A stretch of DNA of 64,000 nt from Hyphococcus sp. (lineage in GTDB: Bacteria > Pseudomonadota > Alphaproteobacteria > Caulobacterales > Parvularculaceae), in NCBI GenBank assembly GCA_028281665.1, contig JANQJK010000028.1, positions 42,193 to 106,192 of the forward strand, read 5' to 3'. The notes beneath the pieces are model-generated. The model worked only from the letters and a program-made list of their open reading frames with translations, did no database searches and was not told where the DNA came from. Shown here one piece after another: positions 7,876 to 15,354 of this stretch (position 1 is its first letter; every line of letters begins with the position of its first letter). The position numbers were made by a program, and so were the translations under genes.

Positions 7876-9141
7876 ATGAAGATTCACGACTTACAGGAGC
7901 GGCGGACAAAGCTTGTCGCGGAATGCCGTTCACTTATCTCCGCCTCTCATGACGCGGGCAAGATCGATCTGGACGACGAAGCCCGCAAAAAATTCGACGC
8001 CAACGAAGCGGAAATTCGAAAACTGGACGAACAAATCGCCCGCGAATCCCGCCTCGCTGAAATGGAACGACAATCCGAAGCAGCCGAAACTCTGAACGGT
8101 GGGACGCCTGACTTCGATCGCGAATGTCGTGCCCCCGGATTGTTCCTGGACGCTATCGCCGCATCCGCCGGCATTGCCGGCCGTGACACAGGCCGCGTTC
8201 TGGAAGTCTCCGCAGAACTACAGAAACGGACAGGACGAACCGCTCAAGGCGTGATGATCCCTGAATCGATTTTCCGTCAGCAGGAACAACGTGTCGTGCT
8301 TTCGTCGACTACCGGTGCCGGCGCAATCGGAACAGAACACAAGGCGGATCAATTGATCGATCCGCTTCGGGCCGCTTCCGTCGTCAACGCTCTTGGCGCA
8401 ACCACCCTGTCCGGTCTTGTTGGCAATTGTTCAATCCCCGCGATCGACACGGGCTTCACCGCGGCGTGGATCGCGGAAAACGGGGCATTGTCCGCTGACG
8501 ACTGGGACATTAACGCACGAACCCTTAGCTCGAAGCATGTCGGTGCATTGACCGAGTTCAGCCGGAACATGGTCCTACAATCTGACCCGTCTGTGGATGC
8601 CATGGCGACCCGTGACGGCGCTCGCGCCCTTGCTTCGGCTCTGGACGCCGCGGCGCTTGTCGGTGGCGGCTCGAACGAACCGTCCGGTATCTTGGACACC
8701 ATCACGCCCGGAACGTTCGCGACGCCGACTTGGTCGGAAGGTCTCGAACTGATTTCATCCATCGCAACCGCGAACGCCCTGACTGGACGTCTCGGCTGGG
8801 CCGGCCATCCGCAGGTGACAAAGAAACTTCGTTCAACCGTCCGCGTTGGTTCGACGGACTCGCGTTTCATCATGGAAGATCCGAACTCGCTTTATGGTTT
8901 TCCTTATTTCGACACAACGGCTCTCGTCGGCGGCGGTTCACCCGCGGACCGTGCGATCGTCTTCGGCGACTTTTCATCGCTCGTGATTGGAACTTGGTCC
9001 GGCGTCGATATCCTCGCCAACCCTTACGAAAGCACCGCGTATTCCAAAGGGAATATTCAGGTCCGTGCACTGATGAGCGCCGACATTGTCATCCGCCACA
9101 ACGAATCCTTCGCCGGCGCAAACGACATGAACACCGCCTGA
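7876..9141 (+). CDS. HK97-family major capsid protein
   Basis: A 421-residue phage major capsid protein of the HK97 fold. ATG 7876 follows AAGGA at 7861-7865. Residues 1-75 form a charged coiled coil (LQERRTKLVAECRSLI, then EAEIRKLDEQIARES), the delta/scaffolding domain normally removed by the prohead protease. The phage_capsid domain covers about 95-410, with typical features: STTGAGAIGTEH, ALDAAALVGGGSNEPSGIL, NPYESTAY and a final SADIVIRHNESFA. Length is normal for the family. It would form the element's own shell and is first in the head operon, ahead of protease and portal, the reverse of the usual phage order. Confidence 0.95.
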   Translation: MKIHDLQERRTKLVAECRSLISASHDAGKIDLDDEARKKFDANEAEIRKLDEQIARESRLAEMERQSEAAETLNGGTPDFDRECRAPGLFLDAIAASAGIAGRDTGRVLEVSAELQKRTGRTAQGVMIPESIFRQQEQRVVLSSTTGAGAIGTEHKADQLIDPLRAASVVNALGATTLSGLVGNCSIPAIDTGFTAAWIAENGALSADDWDINARTLSSKHVGALTEFSRNMVLQSDPSVDAMATRDGARALASALDAAALVGGGSNEPSGILDTITPGTFATPTWSEGLELISSIATANALTGRLGWAGHPQVTKKLRSTVRVGSTDSRFIMEDPNSLYGFPYFDTTALVGGGSPADRAIVFGDFSSLVIGTWSGVDILANPYESTAYSKGNIQVRALMSADIVIRHNESFAGANDMNTA

Positions 9142-9149
9142 TAATCAAT

Positions 9150-9267
9150 CGCCGGGGTTTTTCCTACCCGGCGTAGCGCGCGCCCCTTGGTCGCGAGCCG
9201 GGCGGCGATGTTGTGGGTGTTTTCGCTTTCTCCACCTGCGTTACGGACGTCGCCGCCCGCTTTTTTT
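9150..9267 (+). terminator. Tandem stem-loops between capsid and protease genes
   Basis: Two hairpins lie in the 138-base gap. The first pairs CGCCGGG (9150-9156) with CCCGGCG (9167-9173) around a T-rich loop. The second pairs GGGCGGCGA (9200-9208) with TCGCCGCCC (9250-9258), followed by GC and seven T (9261-9267), the form of an intrinsic terminator with a long loop. Partial termination here would give much more capsid than protease and portal. Confidence 0.6.
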
Positions 9268-9279
9268 GAGGATGATTAA

Positions 9280-9807
9280 ATGAGAGACATAGAACGACGT
9301 TCAGCGGAATTAGAAATCCGCGCCAGCGGGAGACGGCTGGAAGGTTATGCAGCAATTTTTGGCGTTCGCGCAAAGATCGCTGATTTTGAAGAAGAGATAC
9401 GAAGCGGCGCATTCGCCGCGTCATTGGCGGACGGTGACAAGCTTGCCCTTGTAGATCACGACCCGACAAAAGTTCTGGGTCGAACCCGAAACAGTTCGCT
9501 TCGGCTTTCGGAAGACAGTCGCGGCTTACACTTCGCCGTCGATCTCCCAAAGACTTCCCTTGCGAATGACATCCTGGCCCTTGCCGAATCTGACAGTCTT
9601 GGCGGCGCATCGTTCGGATTTATCGCAAAACGCGACACCTGGACGGGTACGCTGCGGACGCTTCATGAAATTGATCTGCGTGAAGTCAGCATCGTATCCG
9701 CATGGCCCGCATACCCGGAAACGACGGTCAGCGCCCGATCGCTGCAAGCGGTCGATCGATCGATTTATCAACGACGCCTGTCACTTATTGAATTGGGGGC
9801 GCTGTGA
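9280..9807 (+). CDS. HK97-family prohead protease
   Basis: A 175-residue capsid maturation protease (peptidase U35 / HK97 prohead protease family), a serine protease that removes the capsid delta domain after shell assembly. The catalytic signature is present: His in LALVDHDPTKVLG (about residue 53), Ser in LGGASFGF (about residue 110), and DLREVSIVSAWPAYPET (about 132-149). GAGG at 9269-9272 gives a good ribosome binding site for the ATG. The stop shares one base with the portal start (TGATG), so the two are translationally coupled. The gene is complete, implying selection for head assembly. Confidence 0.95.
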   Translation: MRDIERRSAELEIRASGRRLEGYAAIFGVRAKIADFEEEIRSGAFAASLADGDKLALVDHDPTKVLGRTRNSSLRLSEDSRGLHFAVDLPKTSLANDILALAESDSLGGASFGFIAKRDTWTGTLRTLHEIDLREVSIVSAWPAYPETTVSARSLQAVDRSIYQRRLSLIELGAL

Positions 9808-11018
9808 TGTTCGATCGTATTCTGTCAGCACTCGGCTACGAAAAGCGGGTCACCGACTACAGCCCGTTTTCGCCAGACGTTTGGGGACGCGCATTCCATC
9901 CTGGTATCGGTCACGTCAGCTCTACGAAGGTACTTAGCAACCTCGCGGTTGCGGTTCGCTGCGTATCGCTGCGGTCCGAATTGCTGTCTTCTGTCCCGCT
10001 AAAGGTTTTCCGACGTCTTGAAAATGGCGATCGCGAACGCGTCGACGGAACGCCTCTGACGGACGTCCTTAGCGATCTCGCCAATCCGCTGATGACGTCG
10101 TTCGAGCTTCGGGAATTTCTGATCCGTTCGCTTGATACGGCCGGGAACGCCTATGCCCGGATCGATCGAAACGGGCGCGGACAAGTCACAGCCCTGTGGC
10201 CACTGACGCCTGGGTCCGTCGCTGTGGAGCGGATGGAAAGCGGACGGCTTCGCTACCGAGTAACGCTTCCAGGTCAATCGCCGACCCGATTGCTTCAGGA
10301 AGAAGTCCTGCACATTCGCGCGTCGACGGAAGACGGACTGATCGGCCGTTCGCCCATCACCATCGCCCGCGGTTCTCTGGGTATGGCAATCGCTCAGAAT
10401 GAAACGGCGGAAAACCTCGCGGCGAATGGACTACGACCGGCTGCGGCCTTCACACATCCCGGCAAACTAAGCTCGGAAGCAATCGAGAACATCCGCAGTG
10501 CATACATCGAAACGAACGGCGGTCCTCACAATGCGGGCAAACCCATAGTTCTTCAGGAAGGTATGACGCTGTCACATGCGTCGTTCAGCGCCGAAGACGC
10601 GGAGTTATTGGAATCCCGCAAACTGTCCAACGAAGACGTCGCGCGGATCTTCGGCGTCCCACCTGCGTCCGTCGGTATCTCCACCAGCGTCAGTTACGGA
10701 TCGGCTCAGCAGGCCGCCCAGGACCTTGTAAGCAACGCCCTCTCGCCCCTCGCCGCCCGTGTGGAGCAAGCCATGCAGCGTTGTCTCTTATCCACTGAAG
10801 GGCGTCGCACGATGTTTATTGAACATGACCTATCGGGGCTTCTCCGCGGCGATGCGTCCACACGGTGGGCGACCTACCGGACAGGCCGTCAAATTGGCGC
10901 GCTGTCGAACAACGAAATCCGGCGATTTGAAAACATGCCGGCATACGAAGGCGGCGATGACCGTACGCCGTTGTCCAATCAAACCCAATCAAACGATCCT
11001 GTAGCGTCAGAAAGGTAA
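9807..11018 (+). CDS. HK97-family phage portal protein
   Basis: A 403-residue portal, the dodecameric ring at one capsid vertex through which DNA enters and leaves. Family features include the early PDVWGRAFHP segment, AVAVRCVSLRSELLSSVPLKVFR (about 50-72), GNAYARIDRNGRG, the LHIRASTEDGLIGRSPI block and the clip/stem region with DVARIFGVPPASVGIS (about 280-295). A GTG one codon upstream (9804) is an alternative start. A portal without a terminase gene in the same element means a motor must come from elsewhere, presumably a helper phage; that is inference. Confidence 0.94.
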   Translation: MFDRILSALGYEKRVTDYSPFSPDVWGRAFHPGIGHVSSTKVLSNLAVAVRCVSLRSELLSSVPLKVFRRLENGDRERVDGTPLTDVLSDLANPLMTSFELREFLIRSLDTAGNAYARIDRNGRGQVTALWPLTPGSVAVERMESGRLRYRVTLPGQSPTRLLQEEVLHIRASTEDGLIGRSPITIARGSLGMAIAQNETAENLAANGLRPAAAFTHPGKLSSEAIENIRSAYIETNGGPHNAGKPIVLQEGMTLSHASFSAEDAELLESRKLSNEDVARIFGVPPASVGISTSVSYGSAQQAAQDLVSNALSPLAARVEQAMQRCLLSTEGRRTMFIEHDLSGLLRGDASTRWATYRTGRQIGALSNNEIRRFENMPAYEGGDDRTPLSNQTQSNDPVASER

Positions 11019-11022
11019 CACC

Positions 11023-11394
11023 ATGCATAGAGATTTCGGTGAGGACACCGCCATCAAAATCATGAATACGAAGCTCCAAGGCAAACCCCGCGACGCTGTG
11101 TACAAACTCACAGATGCGGAATTAGCGATCCTCAAAAACACATTCACGGCCTGGACCGTTTGTCTATCGCAGATCCTGGCGAACCGTATCGGCGCGGACC
11201 AAACGAAACGGATGATCCAGCAAGTTGTGGTACTTCCGGAAAACCAACGCGTTGCGATGGCGCAATCGGCAGGTAAGGCGCTCGACAACGAAGAAGTTCC
11301 AGACGAAGCGGACTTTGCTGCGTACATCCTCTGCAATCACACCGACCAATTATTGATCGAATCGGAAATCCAGCGACGGGAGACTCTCAATTGA
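11023..11394 (+). CDS. Hypothetical protein downstream of portal
   Basis: A 123-residue, probably all-helical protein of unknown family, starting five bases after the portal stop with GAAAGG as ribosome binding site. Features are LTDAELAILKNTFTAWTVCL near residue 30 and an acidic C-terminus (NEEVPDEADFAAYI). I do not recognise it as a head-tail connector, small terminase or HNH protein. Its place in the head operon makes an accessory packaging or connector role possible, for example adapting the portal to helper tails or terminase, but this is position-based inference only. Confidence 0.65.
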   Translation: MHRDFGEDTAIKIMNTKLQGKPRDAVYKLTDAELAILKNTFTAWTVCLSQILANRIGADQTKRMIQQVVVLPENQRVAMAQSAGKALDNEEVPDEADFAAYILCNHTDQLLIESEIQRRETLN

Positions 11395-11460
11395 ACGCCG
11401 AGTTTCGCAAAGCATACCGAACCGCCTGTCGTAATTTAAAGCAAGCAATTGAACGAGACG

Positions 11461-11796
11461 ATGATTGTCCTGGAGAAACCGAGATACGAAACGAGCGGCC
11501 AGACGGCAAACAGATTGGCGGTGACGATCCAACGTTTTTGGAAAGATCTCGGTCACAACGTGGACGTCAGAGTTAGGGAAACGACGGTGAATGGTAGGCC
11601 GGTGCATGTACTTGAATCAGATTTAGTGAATGGCTTGCCGCCTGGTTACGCTGGTTCGCTTCGTCATCTTCCGGTTATCCGCGAACGACCTGTACCACCC
11701 GACACGTCCGCCGTTCGTGATTGCATGACCTGCGGCAAGTCGTTCAAATCGGAGGGTATCGATAACCGGATGTGTGATTACTGTCGGTCCAAATGA
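11461..11796 (+). CDS. Small two-domain protein with C-terminal zinc ribbon
   Basis: About 111 residues. The N-terminal domain (QTANRLAVTIQRFWKDLG, then ESDLVNGLPPGY) closely resembles the 66-residue chromosomal protein at 45357-45557, sharing A-x-RLA-x2-IQ-x-FW, a basic or charged middle, and SD(L/M)(V/I)NG(L/M)P. The C-terminus adds a four-cysteine ribbon, CMTCGK with CDYC at the end, expected to bind zinc. The start is uncertain (TTG 11449 or ATG 11461), and a competing 61-residue ORF from 11391 in another frame covers the same start region. It overlaps the AlpA-like gene by four bases (ATGA), suggesting a role in regulation or excision; this is inference. Confidence 0.7.
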   Translation: MIVLEKPRYETSGQTANRLAVTIQRFWKDLGHNVDVRVRETTVNGRPVHVLESDLVNGLPPGYAGSLRHLPVIRERPVPPDTSAVRDCMTCGKSFKSEGIDNRMCDYCRSK

Positions 11797-12026
11797 CTCG
11801 GTCATATCCGTTCGATTGCCCCCGCGGGATGAACCGTGTGGAAGCGGCGCGTTACATCGGCGTGTCGCCCTCAAAGTTCGACGAATTGGTGAAATCGGGT
11901 TCGATGCCTCAACCTAAACGGGTAGGCAAACGAAAGATATATGACCGGGCCGCCTTGGATACTGCTTTCGACTTGCTTGCTGGAGTCGACGATGGTGATG
12001 ATGAAGGGAACGATTGGGATGCTTAA
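11793..12026 (+). CDS. AlpA/excisionase-like helix-turn-helix protein
   Basis: A 77-residue MerR-superfamily HTH_17-type protein: MNRVEAARYIGVSPSKFDELVK then GSMPQPKRVGKRKIYDRAALD, the winged helix pattern of AlpA and excisionases. It ends in a very acidic tail (DDGDDEGNDWD). Such proteins either direct integrase toward excision or activate integrase transcription in P4-like satellites. The gene is coupled by a four-base overlap to the zinc-ribbon gene and lies directly upstream of the integrase, overlapping its longest possible reading frame, so the three form one integration and excision module. Confidence 0.87.
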   Translation: MTRSYPFDCPRGMNRVEAARYIGVSPSKFDELVKSGSMPQPKRVGKRKIYDRAALDTAFDLLAGVDDGDDEGNDWDA

Positions 12027-12028
12027 CC

Positions 12029-13084
12029 ATGGCCACGATCAAACTTCCTTACGTCCACACATACACAGACGTTCGCGGTAAGAGGCGGTGTTATTATCGT
12101 CGTAAGGGGCGTCGTTACCCCCTGCCCGGCTCGCCTGGAAGCACCGAATTTATGACGGCCTATGTGGACGCAGAGGCATGTTTCGGTGAGGGACCGATTG
12201 TCGAACGCAAACCCAGAGCCGGTACACTCGAAGCAGTAATTCAAAGCTATTACGCTTCGTCTGGTTATCTGTCGCTGCGTCCGGCGACGAAAAACACATA
12301 TCGCGGAATCATTGAACGAGTTCGCGCCGAGCATGGATCAAAACGCGTCGCCCACCTGGAACGCAGACATGTGGCCGATATTGTAGCGGCAAAGTTCAAA
12401 GATGGCGGACCAAGTGCCGCAAACAACTTTCTCCGCGTCCTTCGGATGCTCTGTAATCATGCCATCGAAGTCGGCGAACTTGATCACAACCCGACATTTA
12501 ACGTTCGAAAAATTCGGTCCGGCTCCGAAGGCTTCGTAACGTGGGATGAGGATGCAATCGCACGGTATGAAAAGCGTTGGCCGATCGGCACCCGTGAGCG
12601 TCTAGCATTCGCATTATTGCTTTACACCGGGCAGCGCCGCGGCGACGTTGTCACGATGGGTCGGCAGCATGTAGCCGATGGCGTGCTTACGATTTCCCAA
12701 AGCAAGACGGGCGCAACTGTCAGCATTCCATTGCACTCGGAATTGAAGAAAGCCATCGACCAGACGCCGAATGAACAACTCACGTTCATTGTAACGAAGC
12801 ATGGAGCACCGTACACGCCAAGCGGGTTCGGCAACGCGTTTAGGGATTGGTGTAATCAAGCTGGCATTACGAAGTTGACCGCTCACGGGTTACGAAAAGC
12901 GGCTGCAAGACGTCTCGCCGAAGCGGGCTGTTCAGTTCACCAGATCGCGGCGATTACCGGCCACCGCACCCTGAAAGAAGTTGAAAGGTACGCCGCGAAA
13001 GCCGATCAGATTCGGCTCGCCCGCGACGCCATGAAAACATTGAGCGAACGCGAAGTGGCTAACATGCCAAAAAAGAGTGGCTAA
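12029..13084 (+). CDS. Tyrosine recombinase / integrase
   Basis: A 351-residue phage-type integrase. ATG 12029 is preferred to the upstream 12014 because it clears the previous gene and starts at the N-terminal Arm-like segment (YTDVRGKRRCYYRRKGRR). A SAM-like core-binding domain spans about 65-160. Catalytic residues of the C-terminal domain are visible: Arg in TGQRRGD (about 201), Lys in SQSKTG, HGLRKAAARR (about 285-294), TGHRTLKE (about 308-315) and nucleophile Tyr321 in VERYAAK. The gene ends 42 bases from the tRNA-Ser 3' end, whose 19-bp terminus is duplicated at 3751, so this enzyme is taken to have inserted the element. Confidence 0.95.
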   Translation: MATIKLPYVHTYTDVRGKRRCYYRRKGRRYPLPGSPGSTEFMTAYVDAEACFGEGPIVERKPRAGTLEAVIQSYYASSGYLSLRPATKNTYRGIIERVRAEHGSKRVAHLERRHVADIVAAKFKDGGPSAANNFLRVLRMLCNHAIEVGELDHNPTFNVRKIRSGSEGFVTWDEDAIARYEKRWPIGTRERLAFALLLYTGQRRGDVVTMGRQHVADGVLTISQSKTGATVSIPLHSELKKAIDQTPNEQLTFIVTKHGAPYTPSGFGNAFRDWCNQAGITKLTAHGLRKAAARRLAEAGCSVHQIAAITGHRTLKEVERYAAKADQIRLARDAMKTLSEREVANMPKKSG

Positions 13085-13126
13085 CATCGTCGTATCGTAT
13101 TGAAACAGAGGGCGTTTATTTTGGAG

Positions 13127-13145
13127 TGGCGGACAGGGTGGGATT
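13127..13145 (+). repeat. attR within tRNA-Ser 3' end
   Basis: Second copy of TGGCGGACAGGGTGGGATT (see 3751-3769). It covers the encoded CCA, the acceptor stem 3' strand and part of the T-arm, the most common target region for tRNA-directed integrases. Confidence 0.93.
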
Positions 13146-13216
13146 CGAACCCACGAGACGGTTGCCCGCCTACACGCGTTCCAGGCGTGCGCCTTCGACC
13201 ACTCGGCCACCTGTCC
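13127..13216 (-). tRNA. tRNA-Ser(GGA), host of the attR site
   Basis: Reads on the minus strand from GGACAGGTGGCCGAGTGG through anticodon GGA (in CCTGGAACG), a long variable arm and the T-arm GTGGGTTCGAATCCCAC to CCTGTCCGCCA. Length 90 with encoded CCA is normal for a class II serine tRNA. The 3' end abuts the integrative element, and its last 19 bases are duplicated at 3751-3769, so the tRNA remains intact after insertion. Confidence 0.97.
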
Positions 13217-13423
13217 GTTCGCGGGCGGGATGCGGCGTTAACCATCCCGCCTACGGCAAAAGAGCGCCGGTTATAGCCGCGCCGCCCAATGGCGCAAGAC
13301 CCGAAAGCGGCGGCGCCGCCGGCGTTTGCAGGCGGTGCAGGCGCGGCGATTGCCGATACGGGCGCTGCGGGCTAAAGTGGCGCGGGGTACAGTTGCATTA
13401 ACCATTGTTTTGAGGGGGCCAGA

Positions 13424-13696
13424 ATGGCGGCGTTTCGATTTATTGCCTGGGTGTTGGTTGCGCTTGCGGTGGCGCTTTTGGGCGCTGACGGCGTGTCGTC
13501 CCTCGAAAGCGGCGAACCGGTCATGCGATCAACCGCCGACATCCTCGCCATGTTTGGCCTTGACGGCGCAAACCTCGTCGAAAATTCGCCGGGCGGCGTC
13601 AGCCAGGCGCTGGGCGCTGTCCTCGGCCTGCCTCTTTGGGGCGTCCTCGGCGTCATCGGCGTCGTCCTGACGCTGATTTTCCGCCCCCTCGAATAG
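13424..13696 (+). CDS. Small two-span membrane protein, unknown
   Basis: A 90-residue protein with a hydrophobic N-terminal span (FIAWVLVALAVALLG, about 6-20), a polar middle of about 45 residues (ESGEPVMRSTADILAMFG) and a C-terminal span (GVLGVIGVVLTLIF, about 73-86) ending FRPLE. The start ATG follows GAGGGGG, a good ribosome binding site. I recognise no family. The first chromosomal gene beyond the tRNA-Ser insertion site, it runs toward the terminator at 13713-13750, convergent with the TerC gene. Confidence 0.7.
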   Translation: MAAFRFIAWVLVALAVALLGADGVSSLESGEPVMRSTADILAMFGLDGANLVENSPGGVSQALGAVLGLPLWGVLGVIGVVLTLIFRPLE

Positions 13697-13712
13697 CCCC
13701 CCGGCGTATTCC

Positions 13713-13750
13713 AAAAAAAAGCGGCGCCGTCAGCGAGGCCTGACCGCCGC
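13713..13750 (-). terminator. Intrinsic terminator of the TerC-like gene
   Basis: On the minus strand a GC-rich stem (GCGGCGGTCAG with CTGACGGCGCCGC, one bulge) is followed by eight T. It lies just after the TerC stop codon at 13756. Confidence 0.75.
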
Positions 13751-13755
13751 GACGG

Positions 13756-14562
13756 TTAGTGCGCGGGCGCGGCCTCGCCATGTTCGGCCGCCCGCAAGGC
13801 TTCAAGCTTGTTGCGGTAGCGCGTCTGCACCGTCGACACGACGACCATAACAAAAATCACGAAGTAAAAGCTCGCCTTCGACATCGCTTCGACCTTGTAA
13901 TTGAAAAGCTCCATATGGGCGAGATGCCCGCCTTTCGACACAAGCAGAATGCCGACGATGAACAGAATGAAGAGACCGATCACCTCGAACATCCGGTTCT
14001 TTTTCAGAAACACGGAGACCTGATCCGCGAGCGCAATCATCATCGCGCCGCTGATGATGATGGCCGCAGCGATAACCCAGACCACGTGGGTCAGCGCAAT
14101 CGCGGACAAAAGCGAGTCGAAGGAAAAGATGAGGTTCATGAAGACGATCAATCCGATCGCGCTGCCGACGCTTTTCTTCCCGCGCGGCTCATTCAGTTTT
14201 TCAATGTGGTCAACCGCGAGGAGATGCATAATCTCCTTGGTCGCCGTCCACATGATGAAGCCGCCGCCGAGGATCGAGACCACCGCGTGAAAGGTGAAGG
14301 AGCCTTCAAAGACGCCGTTCCAGTTGATGGAAAACATGGGCTGCGCGAAGCGGGCGATCAGCCCGAGGACCAGGAACATCAACACGAGACGAAGGAGGGT
14401 CGCCAGCGCAATCCCCGCGCGGCGCACCAGTTGCTGCTTTGCGGGCGCAACGCGGCTCGACTCGATCGATATGTACAGAAGATTGTCAAAGCCCAAGACG
14501 ACCCGCAGCATGATGAGCATCATCAGCGTGAACCAGTTGTCGAGCGCCAGCAGTCCGTCCAT
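13756..14562 (-). CDS. TerC family membrane protein
   Basis: A 268-residue inner-membrane protein of the TerC family, whose members have been linked to tellurite resistance and metal (notably manganese) export or loading of secreted enzymes. ATG 14562 (MDGLLALDNW) is chosen as the start because the family begins just ahead of the first span. About seven hydrophobic segments are visible. The paired acidic motifs typical of TerC are present: VLGFDNLLYISIES (about 19-32) and MNLIFSFDSLLSAIALT (about 140-156). The substrate cannot be told from sequence. A hairpin terminator follows. Confidence 0.9.
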   Translation of the reverse strand: MDGLLALDNWFTLMMLIMLRVVLGFDNLLYISIESSRVAPAKQQLVRRAGIALATLLRLVLMFLVLGLIARFAQPMFSINWNGVFEGSFTFHAVVSILGGGFIMWTATKEIMHLLAVDHIEKLNEPRGKKSVGSAIGLIVFMNLIFSFDSLLSAIALTHVVWVIAAAIIISGAMMIALADQVSVFLKKNRMFEVIGLFILFIVGILLVSKGGHLAHMELFNYKVEAMSKASFYFVIFVMVVVSTVQTRYRNKLEALRAAEHGEAAPAH

Positions 14563-14788
14563 TGCCGGTCTCCGTTTTTGATTCCGAAGCGCGCAACGGG
14601 CCATTGTTCGCACCGCAGGATCAACGCCCGGCGACAGGACGATTGCCGGGGGCGACGAAGCGAAACGTTAATTTTTGCGATGCGCCGAAACGCTTTTCCG
14701 ATGCGATGAATCGCAGGCGCGCGGCCTTTTCCGGCGCAGGGGAAGGATCTATCTGACCCGCATCAGAACAATAAAAGGAGAGACCCCA

Positions 14789-14878
14789 ATGGCAAAAGCA
14801 ATTTCACTGCTGACGATCGCCGCCGTCATCGGCGCCGCGCTCGCCCCGGCCGCTTACACGTACCTCGCCCTCGCTTAA
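14789..14878 (+). CDS. 29-residue single-span membrane peptide
   Basis: A tiny ORF, MAKAISLLTIAAVIGAALAP and nine more residues, preceded by a near-perfect AAAGGAGAG (14774-14782) with good spacing. The product is one hydrophobic helix with a short basic N-terminus, resembling small membrane proteins or uncleaved signal-like peptides. No partner is evident. The strong ribosome binding site is the main evidence. Three similar tiny ORFs occur at 32398, 33335 and 34706. Confidence 0.5.
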   Translation: MAKAISLLTIAAVIGAALAPAAYTYLALA

Positions 14879-14931
14879 TGCGCAGGGGACGCAAACTCCG
14901 CCGGCGCGGCAATGGCGCCCGCTGCGCCGGT

Positions 14932-15354
14932 TCATCTTTTTGTTTGAAACGAAATGAGGGCGCCAAGCCCCGCGGCGACCGCGTACCCTGACGCGGCGCC
15001 GACGCCGTTGACTGCCGCATCCACAATGTCCGCCGTTCGCCCCGCAAGAAAATACTGAACGCCTTCGAGACCGGCGCCGTAAAGCGCCAGCAACGCCGGC
15101 GCCGCCCAGAACGGCCGGCGCGCAATCGCGGCGAAATACGCCGCCGCCCCCAAAGCAGAGTACGCCATGAAGTGACCGACCTTGTCGGCGTGCGCCGCAT
15201 CGCCAAGCAGAAGCGTCGCGATCATGCGCGTCAGGGCGTTTCCGGGCGCGGCGCCCGACGGGAAGGACGCGAGCGAAAGCACTGTCACGACCCCGAGCAA
15301 CAGGACAAAACCGACGCGCATGATCGCCCGTCCAGGCGTTTTCACTGCCGCCAT
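14932..15354 (-). CDS. VanZ-like family membrane protein
   Basis: A 140-residue membrane protein resembling the VanZ family (function in most members unknown; VanZ gives low-level teicoplanin resistance). Three to four hydrophobic segments are seen. The family signature is ADKVGHFMAYSALGAAAYF (about 57-75), followed by EGVQYFLAGRTADIVDAAVN. ATG 15354 overlaps the galE stop by one base (TGATG), so it is translated after galE in one operon. Length is usual for the short stand-alone form. Confidence 0.8.
   Translation of the reverse strand: MAAVKTPGRAIMRVGFVLLLGVVTVLSLASFPSGAAPGNALTRMIATLLLGDAAHADKVGHFMAYSALGAAAYFAAIARRPFWAAPALLALYGAGLEGVQYFLAGRTADIVDAAVNGVGAASGYAVAAGLGALISFQTKR

Larger units (their letters stand above)
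3751..13145. mobile_element. Integrative capsid-encoding satellite-like element at tRNA-Ser
   Basis: Bounded by perfect 19-bp direct repeats of the tRNA-Ser(GGA) 3' end. Contents in order: two unknown genes, primase-helicase, origin-like repeats, a minus-strand cargo gene, major capsid protein, prohead protease, portal, two small unknown genes, AlpA-like HTH and tyrosine integrase. Replication, head-shell and integration modules all look intact with full-length ORFs. No terminase, tail, lysis or repressor gene is recognised. Known parallels are P4-type satellites (integrase, AlpA, primase) and capsid-forming phage-inducible islands (own capsid, protease and portal). Assignment to either class is inference. 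Confidence 0.85.

Noticed and set aside
11391..11576. 61-codon frame between the 123-residue gene and the zinc-ribbon gene
   Set aside because: TTG start, composition unlike a folded protein, and it overlaps the start of the zinc-ribbon protein, which has a cross-element homologue.
3..13145. Treating the whole left end as one prophage with terminase, capsid and integrase
   Set aside because: The att repeat at 3751 separates the terminase and serine recombinase from the capsid-bearing element, which has its own tyrosine integrase.
13759..14709. 316-codon plus-strand frame across the TerC region
   Set aside because: Antisense to a clear TerC gene with spans and motifs; the frame is low-complexity His/Arg/Asp-rich, typical of a GC-codon shadow.
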